Assembly (NCBI GenBank): GCA_023451375.1
Contig: JAEXZS010000092.1
Span: 1 to 11,447 of the forward strand
DNA length: 11,447 bases
Direction: 5' to 3'
From: Pseudomonadota bacterium
GTDB taxonomy: Bacteria > Pseudomonadota > Alphaproteobacteria > Caulobacterales > Caulobacteraceae
Under the pieces are notes generated by a model. That model was not told where the DNA came from. It saw nothing but the letters and a program-made list of their open reading frames with translations, and made no database searches. A program made the translations under genes and the position numbers. Shown here piece after piece: positions 1 through 7,319 of this stretch. Within the stretch, counting starts at the first letter, position 1. The number at the start of each line of letters is the position of its first letter.

Positions 1-149
1 GGGTGGTATCGGTCCACATCACTGATCTCCAGAAGTTCTTCGCAAAACTCCTGAATCAGCCCTGGATTTGGCCGTCAAGCTAACTCGCTGATATCACCCA
101 ACTTAGTTTCGGGTCAGGCTCTAAGGCCGGACACGAATGACGAACATGG
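1..149. other. Left-edge segment, no gene assigned
   Basis: Nothing here can be assigned. On the + strand one frame is open from the window edge to a TAA at 81-83 (26 codons, containing HITDLQKFFAKLLNQPW), which could be the 3' end of a gene starting outside the window. On the - strand another frame is open from about 77 to the edge (containing IQEFCEELLEISDVDRYH). Both look mildly coding and they cannot both be real. The + strand terminator just downstream slightly favours the + reading. Confidence 0.25.
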
Positions 150-181
150 GGCCCGCCGGACGCGTTCCGGCGGGCCTTTTT
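150..181 (+). terminator. Rho-independent terminator
   Basis: A perfect 10-bp stem (GGCCCGCCGG at 150-159, CCGGCGGGCC at 167-176) with a 7-nt loop is followed directly by five Ts (177-181). This is a textbook intrinsic terminator for + strand transcription. It ends a unit entering from the left and separates it from the M28 peptidase gene that begins 77 bp later. Confidence 0.88.
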
Positions 182-258
182 GTCGCCCGACACGGAATCG
201 ACATGCCGCGAAGCGCCGCCTAGGGTCCGTCCCCCGATCATTCGGTTGAGGGGTTCTC

Positions 259-1923
259 ATGCGTCTAGTTTCATCCATCGCCGCCCTGCTGCTGACGGGC
301 GCGGCCCTGTCCGCATGCGCCACCACGGCGGGGGAGGGCGCCGCCGCCCCGTCCTTCGACGCCGCGCGCATCTCAGAGGACATCCGCATCCTGTCCGACG
401 ACAGCTTCGAGGGACGCGGCATCGCCACGCCGGCCGAGGAGAAGGTCGTCCGCTATCTGAGCGAGCAGTACGCCGCCGCCGGCTTCCAGCCGGGCGGTCC
501 AAACGGGCAATGGACGCAGGACGTCGTCCTGAACCGCTTCACCCAGTCGAACATCAGCGCCTCGCTGAAGCTGGGCGACTGGACCCTGCCGATGACCCAG
601 GGACGGGAGGTCGCCATCTCGACCCGCCTGCCGGGCGAGCACGTCAGCCTGAAGGACGCGCCGCTGGTCTTCGTCGGCTACGGCATCAAGGCTCCGGAGC
701 GGAACTGGGACGATTTCAAGGGCTTGGACGTACGCGGCAAGATCCTGGTGGTGCTTGTCAACGACGCCGACTTCGAGGATCCGTCGCTGAACACCTTCGG
801 CGGCAAGGCCATGACCTACTACGGCCGCTGGACCTACAAGTACGAGGAAGCGGGCCGTCTGGGCGCCGCCGGCGTGCTGATCGTGCACGAGACGGCGCCG
901 GCCTCCTATGGCTGGGCGACCGTGGCCAACTCCTGGGGCGTGCCCCAGTTCGACATCCTGCGCCAGAACGCGGCGGCCGAGCGGGTGGCGATGGAAGGCT
1001 GGATACAGCGCGACGTGGCCGTGGACCTGTTCCGCCGAGCCGGCCTCGACTTCGAGGCGCTGAAAGTCCAGGCGCGCAGCCGCGACTTCCAGCCCGTGCC
1101 GCTGCCCGGCGCCGCCTTCTCGACCGAGTTCGACGTGGCGACCAGCCAGGTCACCACCCACAACGTCATCGCCCGCCTGCCGGGCACGGCCCGTCCGGAC
1201 GAGACGGTCCTCTACACCGCTCACTGGGATCACATCGGCATGGGCGAGCCGGACGCAACCGGCGACCGCATCTTCAACGGCGCTGTGGACAACGCCTCGG
1301 GCACCTCGGGCCTGCTGGAGCTGGCGCGAGCCTACGGCCGCGCGCCGCGCACCGAACGTTCCATCGTGATGATCAGCTTCACCGCGGAGGAAAGCGGCTT
1401 GCTGGGCGCCGAATACTACGCCTCCAACCCCGTCTATCCGTTGGCCAAGACGGTCGGCGGCTTCAACATGGATTCAATGAACGTCTACGGCCGCGTCACC
1501 GGCCTGGGCGTCACCGGCTACGGGCAGTCGGACTTCGACGAGCGTCTGGCGGCGGCGATCCAGCCGCAGGGCCGCACCCTGGTTCCAGACCACGAGAACG
1601 CGGCGGGCACCTACTATCGCTCGGACCACTTCCCGCTGGCCAAGCGCGGCGTGCCCATGGCCTACGCCGGCAGCCGGGGCGACTTCCGCGACGAGCCGAT
1701 CGCTGAACGTCAGGCGGCGCGCAGCGAGTATGGCGCCAACCGCTATCACCAGGCGGCCGACGAATGGTCGCCGGACTGGGACTACAGCGGCATGATCGAA
1801 GACCTGACCGTCTTCCATGAGGTGGGTCGCGACCTGGCGAACAGCCGCGAATGGCCGGAGTGGAAGCCGGGATCAGAGTTCGGGCCCGTGCGGGCCGAAA
1901 CGGCGGCTCAGCGCCGGCCGTAA
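259..1923 (+). CDS. PA-domain M28 zinc aminopeptidase, predicted lipoprotein
   Basis: Encodes a 554-aa secreted metallopeptidase of the M28 type, expected to remove N-terminal residues from peptides in the periplasm using two zinc ions. The N-terminus is a lipoprotein signal with lipobox L17-S-A-C20, so it is probably membrane-anchored through C20. A protease-associated (PA) insert lies around residues 130-240 (VFVGYGIKAPERNWDDF at about 137-153). The peptidase core shows every expected metal or catalytic residue: H322 in AHWDHIG, bridging D344 in VDNASG, catalytic E377 and ligand E378 in TAEESG, D405 in NMDSMN and H457 in SDHFP. The start is supported by GAGGGG six bases upstream of the ATG. 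It is followed 70 bp later by a paralogue on the same strand. The family is clear; the exact substrate is not known. A weak promoter-like pair (TCGACAT at 198, GCCTAGG at 218) lies upstream. Confidence 0.94.
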   Translation: MRLVSSIAALLLTGAALSACATTAGEGAAAPSFDAARISEDIRILSDDSFEGRGIATPAEEKVVRYLSEQYAAAGFQPGGPNGQWTQDVVLNRFTQSNISASLKLGDWTLPMTQGREVAISTRLPGEHVSLKDAPLVFVGYGIKAPERNWDDFKGLDVRGKILVVLVNDADFEDPSLNTFGGKAMTYYGRWTYKYEEAGRLGAAGVLIVHETAPASYGWATVANSWGVPQFDILRQNAAAERVAMEGWIQRDVAVDLFRRAGLDFEALKVQARSRDFQPVPLPGAAFSTEFDVATSQVTTHNVIARLPGTARPDETVLYTAHWDHIGMGEPDATGDRIFNGAVDNASGTSGLLELARAYGRAPRTERSIVMISFTAEESGLLGAEYYASNPVYPLAKTVGGFNMDSMNVYGRVTGLGVTGYGQSDFDERLAAAIQPQGRTLVPDHENAAGTYYRSDHFPLAKRGVPMAYAGSRGDFRDEPIAERQAARSEYGANRYHQAADEWSPDWDYSGMIEDLTVFHEVGRDLANSREWPEWKPGSEFGPVRAETAAQRRP

Positions 1924-1935
1924 GATGACAAAAAA

Positions 1936-1966
1936 GTAAGGCGGCGCCGGACCGGCGCCGCCTTAC
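1936..1966 (-). terminator. Perfect palindrome, terminator-like on the - strand
   Basis: Two 15-base arms (1936-1950 and 1952-1966) are perfect reverse complements around a single central A, so the RNA would form a long GC-rich hairpin with a small loop. A run of six As (1930-1935) flanks it on the left, which gives a U-run only for transcripts made from the - strand. There is no T-run on the right for the + strand. It lies 12 bp after the stop of the first M28 gene and just before the second, so it may protect or attenuate the + strand transcript or block antisense transcription. Confidence 0.55.
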
Positions 1967-1993
1967 AGCTTCGGGCTTCCTCAGCGTGAGCCC

Positions 1994-3598
1994 ATGATGC
2001 GTTCCTTCCTCGCCTCCAGCGTCGCCGCCCTGGCGATGATCGCCTCGGCCGCCTCGGCCCAGGACTTCTCGGCCCAGCGGTTGTCGAACGAGATCCGCAT
2101 CATCAGCGCCGACGACTTCCAGGGCCGAAAGCCCGGCACGGAGGGCGAACGCAAGACGCTGGAGTTCCTGCAGACGCAGTACGAGGCCATGGGCCTGGCG
2201 CCCGGCGGACCGGACGGCCGATGGCTGCAGCGCATCGAGCTGAAGCGCTACACGCCGGTCGAAGGCGCGGCCGCCTTCGCGCTGAGGGTCGGCGGGAGAA
2301 CCGTTCCCGTGGTGCTGGGGTCGGACGTCATCGTCCGCGCCGTATCCAACGACGGCCAGGCGAACGTAGCCGACGCGGCTGTGGTCTTCGCCGGCTACGG
2401 CATCACCGCGCCGGAGCGCAGCTGGGACGACTACGGCGATATCGACGTGCGCGGCAAGGTCGTGGTCGTGACGTCCGGCGAGCCTGAGGGCGAGCGTTTC
2501 AACGGCGAATACGAAACCTACTACCAGTCCACGGCCTATAAGGCCGACGAGGCGTTCCGCCGGGGCGCGGTCGGTCTGGTGACGATCGCGAAGGACCGCG
2601 ACTGGACCCGCGCGCAGTCGGGCGCGAGCCGCCAGCGCACGCTGGCGCCGGGCGCGGCCGACCTGGAGTTCATCGCCACGGTCAGCGCCGAATCGGTCAG
2701 CCGGTTGGCTCAAGGCGCCGGCTTGGACGCCGCCCGGATGGGCACAGTCGACAACGGTTCGTTCAAGGCGTTCGAACTGCCGGGTGTCAGGCTGTCGGCG
2801 AGGCAGTCGGAGACGATCGACACCCTGGTCACCCACAACCTGCTGGCCAGGATCGAGGGAACCGAGCGGCCGGACGAAGTCATCGTCTATTCCGCCCACT
2901 GGGATCATATCGGCGTCGGCGGCGAGCACGCCGGCGGCGAGGACAACATCTTCAACGGCGCCTGGGACAACGCCTCGGGCACCATCGGCGTGCTGGAGAT
3001 GGCGCGCCAGCTGGCGGCGGCGCCGCGTCCCGAACGGACGATCGTCTTCGCCCACATGGCGGCCGAGGAGATGGGCCTGCTGGGCGCCTACGCCTATGTG
3101 GCCGATCCGGTCTATCCGCTGGAGACCACGGTCGCGGATATCAACATCGACATGCTGCCTCTGTCTGGACCGACGCGGGACGTGCCGATCTTCGGCAAGG
3201 GCCAGAACACGCTGGAGGACGAGCTGGAGGTCCTGGCGCGGGCGGAAGGCCGCTATGTCTCCGACGACGGCCAGCCGCAGCAGGGCTTCTACTACCGCTC
3301 CGACCACTTCCCCTTCGCTCGGGCGGGCGTGCCGGCGCTGATGCCGTGGCACGGGGTGGATTTCGTCGAAGGCGGCAAGGAAGCAGGGTGGGCCGCGTGG
3401 CGCGAACGGTTCGGCCGCGTCTATCACCGGCCGTCCGACGAATGGTCCGCCGACTGGGACCTGACCAGCGCCACCGAGAACCTGACGCTGCTCTACCGCC
3501 TGGGCCTTGAACTGGCGAACAGTGAGGACTGGCCAGGCTGGAAGCCGGGCTCAGAGTTCGGCCAGGTTCGGGCGCGCAGCGAGGCCGCCCGTCGCTGA
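1994..3598 (+). CDS. PA-domain M28 zinc aminopeptidase, secreted paralogue
   Basis: Encodes a 534-aa paralogue of the preceding peptidase with the same layout. Residues 1-22 form a Sec signal peptide ending A-S-A before Q23, with no lipobox, so this copy should be soluble in the periplasm or outside the cell. The PA-like insert (VFAGYGITAPERSWDDY, about 131-147) precedes the M28 core, which keeps all metal and catalytic residues: H302 in AHWDHIG, D325 in WDNASG, E358 and E359 in AAEEMG, D386 in NIDML and H438 in SDHFP. Both copies share C-terminal motifs (DEWS-DWD, WKPGSEFG), pointing to tandem duplication. The start is the first of two adjacent ATGs; no strong ribosome-binding site is visible and the second ATG (1997) is possible. 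The gene is probably cotranscribed with the first unless the palindrome between them stops transcription. Confidence 0.93.
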   Translation: MMRSFLASSVAALAMIASAASAQDFSAQRLSNEIRIISADDFQGRKPGTEGERKTLEFLQTQYEAMGLAPGGPDGRWLQRIELKRYTPVEGAAAFALRVGGRTVPVVLGSDVIVRAVSNDGQANVADAAVVFAGYGITAPERSWDDYGDIDVRGKVVVVTSGEPEGERFNGEYETYYQSTAYKADEAFRRGAVGLVTIAKDRDWTRAQSGASRQRTLAPGAADLEFIATVSAESVSRLAQGAGLDAARMGTVDNGSFKAFELPGVRLSARQSETIDTLVTHNLLARIEGTERPDEVIVYSAHWDHIGVGGEHAGGEDNIFNGAWDNASGTIGVLEMARQLAAAPRPERTIVFAHMAAEEMGLLGAYAYVADPVYPLETTVADINIDMLPLSGPTRDVPIFGKGQNTLEDELEVLARAEGRYVSDDGQPQQGFYYRSDHFPFARAGVPALMPWHGVDFVEGGKEAGWAAWRERFGRVYHRPSDEWSADWDLTSATENLTLLYRLGLELANSEDWPGWKPGSEFGQVRARSEAARR

Positions 3599-3680
3599 AC
3601 GGAAGCACGGCGACTTCCTCGATGGCGCCGCTATGAGCGTCGGATTTGAACCACCAGCTTGGCCATGGCGTTAGGGGTGG

Positions 3681-4181
3681 ATGAAAACCGTCTGGCTGCC
3701 GTCGCTCCTGGCCCTGGGTCTGACCGCCTGCGGCCCTTCGGGCGTCAACCCGCCGGACGAGCCGGCCCGTCCGGTGCAATCGCCGGAGGCCTTGCAGGAG
3801 ATCGAGGCGCCGGGGCCGTCATCTCTGGCCAGTCGTGGAGCGAAGAGCTTCGTGGGTCGCTGGGCGGCCAACGCCGCCTGGTGCGCCGATCCCGGGGGCG
3901 ATGAGCGGCCGATCGAGATCACGCCGATGCGGTTCGAAGGCTATGAGAACAGCTGCGACATCGCCTCGATCACCGAAGTGGCCAGCGGATACGACGCCGC
4001 GCTGGTCTGCGCCGCCGAAGGTCAGACCCGGCGCGAGCGCGTGCGCCTCGCCGTCAGCGGCGACATGCTGACGCTGGTCTATCTGGATCGGGACAACGCT
4101 CTGATCCGGCTGGGCCGCTGCCCCGGTTCGCCCGAACCGGCCCAGGAGAAGACGGGTCTCGCGAAGATGCTGAAGCGCTGA
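3681..4181 (+). CDS. Small lipoprotein of unknown function
   Basis: Encodes a 166-aa predicted lipoprotein. The signal is short (MKTVWLPSLLALGL) and ends in the lipobox L14-T-A-C17. A proline-rich linker (about 20-50) follows, then a compact domain (about 56-148) starting FVGRWAANAAWC, with four further cysteines (68, 92, 110, 147) that could form two disulfides in the periplasm. The shape resembles small beta-rich lipoproteins, but I do not recognise the family. AGGGG lies just upstream of the ATG, supporting this start. It begins 82 bp after the second M28 gene on the same strand and may share its transcript. Its stop is 6 bp from the stop of the convergent ychF. Confidence 0.82.
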   Translation: MKTVWLPSLLALGLTACGPSGVNPPDEPARPVQSPEALQEIEAPGPSSLASRGAKSFVGRWAANAAWCADPGGDERPIEITPMRFEGYENSCDIASITEVASGYDAALVCAAEGQTRRERVRLAVSGDMLTLVYLDRDNALIRLGRCPGSPEPAQEKTGLAKMLKR

Positions 4182-4187
4182 GAGGCG

Positions 4188-5285
4188 TCAGTTGTTGAAC
4201 AGGAAATGCAGCACGTCGCCGTCCTTGACGACGTAGCTCTTGCCCTCGGCCCGCATCTTGCCGGCCTCCTTGGCGCCCGCCTCGCCCTTTAGCGCGACGT
4301 AGTCGGCATAGGCGATGGTTTCCGCGCGGATGAAGCCCTTTTCGAAGTCCGTATGGATCACGCCCGCCGCCTGGGGCGCGGTGTCGCCGACGTGGATGGT
4401 CCAGGCCCGAGCTTCCTTGGGGCCGACGGTGAAGTAGGTCTGCAGGCCCAGCAGCTTGTACGCTTCGCGGATCAGCCGGTTCAGGCCCGGCTCTTCCAGA
4501 CCCAGGGTTTCGAGGAATTCCCTCTGCTCCTCGTCGTCCAGGACGGCGATCTCGGATTCGATTTGGGCCGAGATGACGACCGAGTTGGCGTTGTCCGCGG
4601 CGGCGCGCTTGGCCACCAGATCCGACAGTTCGTTGCCCTTGTCGGCGCAAGCCTCCTCGACGTTGGCGACATAGAGGGCGGGCAGGGCGGTCAGCAGCTG
4701 AAGCATGTCCCAGGCCTTGCGGTCCTCCTTGGATACCTCGGCCAGGCGCGCGGGCTTGCCGTTGCTCAGCTGCGCCAGCGCCAGGTCGATCAGCTTCAGG
4801 TTCAGCTGGCTTTCCTTGTCGCCTCCCTTGGCGCGCTTCTCCACCTGAACGCGACGGCGTTCCAGGCTTTCCAGGTCAGCCAGCATCAGCTCGGTCTCGA
4901 TGATCTCCAGGTCAGAGATCGGGTCGATGCGGTTCTCGACATGGGTGATGTCGTCGTCGACGAAGCAACGCGCGACGAAGGCGACGGCGTCGCAGTCGCG
5001 AATGTTGGCCAGGAACTGGTTGCCCAGCCCCTCGCCCTTGGACGCGCCGCGCACCAGGCCGGCCACGTCGACGAAGGTGATGCGGGCGGGGATGATCTCC
5101 TTGGAGCCGGCTATCTCGGCCAGAACCTTCAGGCGCGGCTCGGGCACCGCCACGTCGCCGGTGTTGGGCTCGATGGTGCAGAACGGATAGTTGGCGGCCT
5201 GGGCCGCCGCCGTCTTGGTCAGGGCGTTGAACAGGGTGGACTTGCCGACGTTGGGCAGGCCGACGATCGCGACTTTAAGGGCCAT
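4188..5285 (-). CDS. ychF: Redox-regulated P-loop ATPase YchF (Obg family, OLA1-like)
   Basis: A full-length 365-aa YchF, the universally conserved ribosome-associated member of the Obg-like translation-factor GTPases. Members bind and hydrolyse ATP rather than GTP and act in the cytoplasm in translation and stress responses. The P-loop is GLPNVGKS at residues 9-16, the G3 motif is DVAG at 73-76 followed by LVRGASKGEGLGNQFL, and the G4 position reads NVEE (208-211) instead of NKxD, the known hallmark of ATP preference. A helical insert (about 125-195) precedes the C-terminal TGS domain (about 280-363, with FTVGPKEARAWTIHVGDTAP). AGAGGA lies about 7 bases upstream of the ATG, and a candidate promoter sits 23-51 bp upstream. 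Nothing is missing or truncated. Confidence 0.98.
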   Translation of the reverse strand: MALKVAIVGLPNVGKSTLFNALTKTAAAQAANYPFCTIEPNTGDVAVPEPRLKVLAEIAGSKEIIPARITFVDVAGLVRGASKGEGLGNQFLANIRDCDAVAFVARCFVDDDITHVENRIDPISDLEIIETELMLADLESLERRRVQVEKRAKGGDKESQLNLKLIDLALAQLSNGKPARLAEVSKEDRKAWDMLQLLTALPALYVANVEEACADKGNELSDLVAKRAAADNANSVVISAQIESEIAVLDDEEQREFLETLGLEEPGLNRLIREAYKLLGLQTYFTVGPKEARAWTIHVGDTAPQAAGVIHTDFEKGFIRAETIAYADYVALKGEAGAKEAGKMRAEGKSYVVKDGDVLHFLFNN

Positions 5286-5307
5286 GGGATTCCTCTAGAG
5301 GCGCGAG

Positions 5308-5336
5308 CCTTTAGCGGGTTCCAACCTGTTTGTCAG
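5308..5336 (-). promoter_or_regulatory. Candidate housekeeping promoter of ychF
   Basis: On the - strand, CTGACAA (5336-5330) is separated by 14 bases from GCTAAAGG (5315-5308). This resembles the Caulobacter-type housekeeping consensus TTGACGS-N10-14-GCTANAWC. It would start transcription around 5300, giving a leader of about 15 bases with the ychF ribosome-binding site inside it. The call rests on pattern match only. Confidence 0.4.
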
Positions 5337-5380
5337 GTCGAGGTTGGGGGCGGCGCGAGATCGTCCGCCCCGCGACCTGG

Positions 5381-5629
5381 TCAGGCCGCCATGTCTTCCG
5401 CCAGCAGCGACAGGAAGGGGCGATCGTCAGAGGAGAAGCCCAGCGCCGGATTGCTCAGAACCTCCACTACGCGCTCGCCCCGATACAGGCATATGGTGTC
5501 GAAGCCGACCCACCGGTCGGCGACGTCGCGCAGGGCGACGCGGGCCGCTGAATCATCGGCGGCGTCGAGCACGCAGATATCCCTGACCTGCACGCCGGGC
5601 AGGTTCACGATGCAGTAGTAGCAGTCCAA
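5381..5629 (-). CDS. Small hypothetical protein with N-terminal CYYC
   Basis: An 82-aa acidic protein of unknown function. The frame has strong G/C third-position bias and ends 95 bp upstream of ychF on the same strand. The best start is a TTG (5627-5629) with GGAA nine bases upstream; no ATG or GTG lies between it and the preceding in-frame stop. The N-terminus carries two close cysteines (C3 and C6, in DCYYC), followed by an alternating hydrophobic pattern (VRDICVLDAADDSAARVAL, then WVGFDTICLYRGERVVEVL) that suggests a small alpha/beta fold. No signal peptide or membrane segment is visible. I do not recognise a family. The CxxC could bind metal or form a disulfide, which is speculation. Confidence 0.6.
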   Translation of the reverse strand: MDCYYCIVNLPGVQVRDICVLDAADDSAARVALRDVADRWVGFDTICLYRGERVVEVLSNPALGFSSDDRPFLSLLAEDMAA

Positions 5630-5838
5630 GGCGGCCGGTTCCGAAAAACAGGCTGCTCAAACGGCCCTGCCGACGCCGGGTTCCTGACCAACGCGGAAAA
5701 GGGCAGGTGATGAGGTCGGTGGCGGGCCAAAGCCGATGAAACAGGGAACTACGTCTTCGCCGTAGGTCTCAATCACTACTAGGCCGCGTGACCCGCTTGC
5801 GCCATGTGTGGACGGCTCCCGCCACAGGGGCCGGGCTA

Positions 5839-6013
5839 GAGCGCATCGAAGTGCTGGAGGGGCGGCTGGAGCAAGCCCCGGGAGACGGCCCTCCAGGCGC
5901 TTGAGAAGCTCGCGGAAGAGTGCGCTGCGGCCAAGGGTGAGACCGTTCCCGACGCCTATGCAGTCGTGATGGCCACGCCTGAGGGCGCCGAGCTGTATCA
6001 ACGCGCGAGGTGA
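5839..6013 (+). pseudogene. Frameshifted remnant of an unidentified gene
   Basis: Two pieces in different + strand frames join into one sensible sequence. The first, from 5839, reads ERIEVLEGRLEQAPGDG; the second, from 5891 to the TGA at 6011-6013, reads LQALEKLAEECAAAKGETV and continues DAYAVVMATPEGAELYQRAR. Both have strong G/C third-position bias and a helical, charged composition. The frame change near 5876-5890 fits one extra base, and neither frame has a usable start further upstream that gives a full protein. A tail like TPEGAELY is familiar to me from small phage-type and alphaproteobacterial hypothetical proteins, but I cannot name the family. Confidence 0.4.
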
Positions 6014-6136
6014 AAGACACCAGCGCGGCACAGCATGGCGCATCGACATACCCGGGGAACGGAGCCGGGGGGGGCAGTCGAAGGTGACCGCAAGAACACC
6101 GACAACTCGCGGCGTCTCCTTCGGCGCGCCGGGCGT

Positions 6137-6165
6137 GGCCGGCGCGGAGGGGTTCCGCGTCGGCC
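6137..6165 (-). terminator. Strong hairpin at the 3' end of the accessory operon
   Basis: A 12-bp stem with one G-T pair (6137-6148 against 6154-6165) and a 5-base loop begins one base past the stop codon of the last operon gene. No T-run follows on either strand, so it is not a canonical intrinsic terminator. Its position suggests that it ends or stabilises the operon mRNA. Confidence 0.4.
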
Positions 6166-6166
6166 C

Positions 6167-6889
6167 CTATTCCTTGCCTGCCTCAGGGGGCGTGGGGGGT
6201 TCGGGCGGCTCAAGCGGCACCGCCTCGGCTTCGTCCGCAGCCCACATTCGCTCCAGCGCCTCTCGCTCCGCCGCGCGATCGTCGGACGAATAGACATCCA
6301 TGCTGAGACGCTTGTGGCCCCGAGCCGCGTATTGCCAGTCCTCCCGCAACTTCTTGAGCTGATCGGCGACTTGGATCATCGGATCCGCCGCGCCAAGGCG
6401 GCTCATTCCCTCGATATCGTTCATGTCGAGCGTGTAGGTCAGCGCTTCCGTCTCAACGTCGTTCGGATGGCGCTTCCACCGGACATCGACCGTGTAGGTC
6501 TTCCTGAGGAGCGGCACCCAGCTTCCGATGTGGCTGCTGACCTCTTGGCCGGGCTTCAGCAAGCTGATCCTCTGGAGCGGCACAGCGCGAGCCTCGTGCC
6601 GGCCGTCCCTCTCCAGCGGCGGGTCGAACGTCACTCGAATGTCGAACGCACTGGCATTGCCGGTGTTTGAGACGAAGAGGTCCGCGTGGTTCCCTGCCCA
6701 GCGGTTCGGTTCGATATGGGCGACCACCTGGGGCTGAGCGCTGGCCTCGGCCATCCGTTTCGTCTCGACAGCGAGCACACGGGTCACGCGCCAGAGGAAG
6801 ACGGTCGCAACGGCGGTGACAAGTGTGCCGAGCACCGTCGCCACTGTCGCGGCAACAGGCCCAAATGATGCGACCGTGCCGAAGACCAT
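6167..6889 (-). CDS. Membrane-anchored protein, beta-rich domain, Pro-rich tail
   Basis: The last gene of the accessory operon encodes a 240-aa protein of unknown function. One strong hydrophobic helix spans about 9-32 (VAATVATVLGTLVTAVATVF), followed by a basic and amphipathic stretch (WRVTRVLAVETKRMAEASAQ) that should face the cytoplasm. Residues about 53-155 form a beta-rich, Ig-like or C2-like region (QPQVVAHIEPNRW, LFVSNTGNASAFDIRVTFDP, LLKPGQEVSSHIGSW). A helical part (QVADQLKKLREDW) and an acidic Pro-rich tail (EPPEPPTPPEAGKE) follow. I chose the ATG at 6889, five bases after the upstream gene's TGA. A GTG at 6937 would add 16 residues but overlap that gene by 43 bp. This architecture recurs among bacterial hypothetical proteins, as far as I recall. 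Confidence 0.75.
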   Translation of the reverse strand: MVFGTVASFGPVAATVATVLGTLVTAVATVFLWRVTRVLAVETKRMAEASAQPQVVAHIEPNRWAGNHADLFVSNTGNASAFDIRVTFDPPLERDGRHEARAVPLQRISLLKPGQEVSSHIGSWVPLLRKTYTVDVRWKRHPNDVETEALTYTLDMNDIEGMSRLGAADPMIQVADQLKKLREDWQYAARGHKRLSMDVYSSDDRAAEREALERMWAADEAEAVPLEPPEPPTPPEAGKE

Positions 6890-6894
6890 GCCGA

Positions 6895-7281
6895 TCAAGT
6901 CCAGAGCGAAACGATCTGGAGAGCCGTGCCCAAACACACGAGCAGGAAGCCCGTGCGGGGCCGGAAGAACAGAGTGTTTCTGATTAGAGTGCGAATGGGT
7001 CGGTCTGGATTGTCGATGATCTGTCGGGTGATCCTCGAAGGCGGGCCGTAAGGGTACTTCTCGTCATCCCCGTACTCCCTGATCAAACCCCCAAAGAAAT
7101 CGGTCACGTCGAGTTGGATGAAACCGCTCAGCGCCGCCAACAATCCCGCTGTGCCAAACAGAACGGAGGTCGAGGGAGCTCTCTCTGGATAGGCAGGCGA
7201 GAGCGACGCTAGAGCTGCGACGAGTGAGAAGCAGGTCGAAATCAGCAGGAGCTGCAATAGCTGGCGTTCAAACTTCTTCAT
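6895..7281 (-). CDS. Small three-helix membrane protein, unknown function
   Basis: Third gene of the accessory operon, 128 aa. Hydrophobic segments lie at about 7-29 (QLLQLLLISTCFSLVAALAS), 39-58 (SVLFGTAGLLAALSGFIQLD) and 109-126 (TGFLLVCLGTALQIVSLW). The basic start MKKFERQ points to a cytoplasmic N-terminus. A charged loop between helices 2 and 3 (about 60-108) contains REYGDDEKYPYGPPSRITRQ, a mix of acidic, aromatic and basic residues that should lie in the cytoplasm. The ATG is 38 bp after the stop of the preceding membrane-protein gene and has only a weak ribosome-binding site. I do not recognise the family; it may form a complex with the neighbouring four-helix protein. Confidence 0.75.
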   Translation of the reverse strand: MKKFERQLLQLLLISTCFSLVAALASLSPAYPERAPSTSVLFGTAGLLAALSGFIQLDVTDFFGGLIREYGDDEKYPYGPPSRITRQIIDNPDRPIRTLIRNTLFFRPRTGFLLVCLGTALQIVSLWT

Positions 7282-7319
7282 GCGCTCGCCTGCATTGTCG
7301 GCCTCGCTCGAAGTCGCGC

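Larger units (their letters stand above)
5630..6166. other. Gene-poor junction between core and accessory DNA
   Basis: No intact gene is supported across these roughly 540 bases. Short open frames occur on both strands without a convincing start. Isolated coding-like stretches exist: a + strand piece near 5731-5775 (ADETGNYVFAVGLNHY, then a stop), an overlapping - strand piece (GLVVIETYGEDVVPCFIGF), and the frameshifted remnant described separately. The right end holds a G-run (about 6065-6074) and a strong hairpin. The stretch looks like decayed sequence at the border of an inserted segment. Confidence 0.5.

Noticed and set aside
1511..3427. Long - strand open frame of 638 codons over the M28 genes
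   Set aside because: It is antisense to two clear peptidase genes with intact motifs. Long antisense frames are expected in high-GC DNA, and its product is Arg/Ala-rich with no family motif.
4353..5618. + strand open frame of 421 codons over ychF
   Set aside because: It is the antisense shadow of ychF, which has all its motifs.
5657..6049. - strand open frame of 130 codons in the junction region
   Set aside because: Much of it is antisense to the better-supported + strand remnant (5839-6013). Only a short stretch (GLVVIETYGEDVVPCFIGF) looks coding, and no ribosome-binding site was found.
6084..6293. + strand open frame of 69 codons
   Set aside because: Its second half is the antisense of the Pro-rich tail and helical end of the last operon gene, giving a Gly/Ser-rich shadow.
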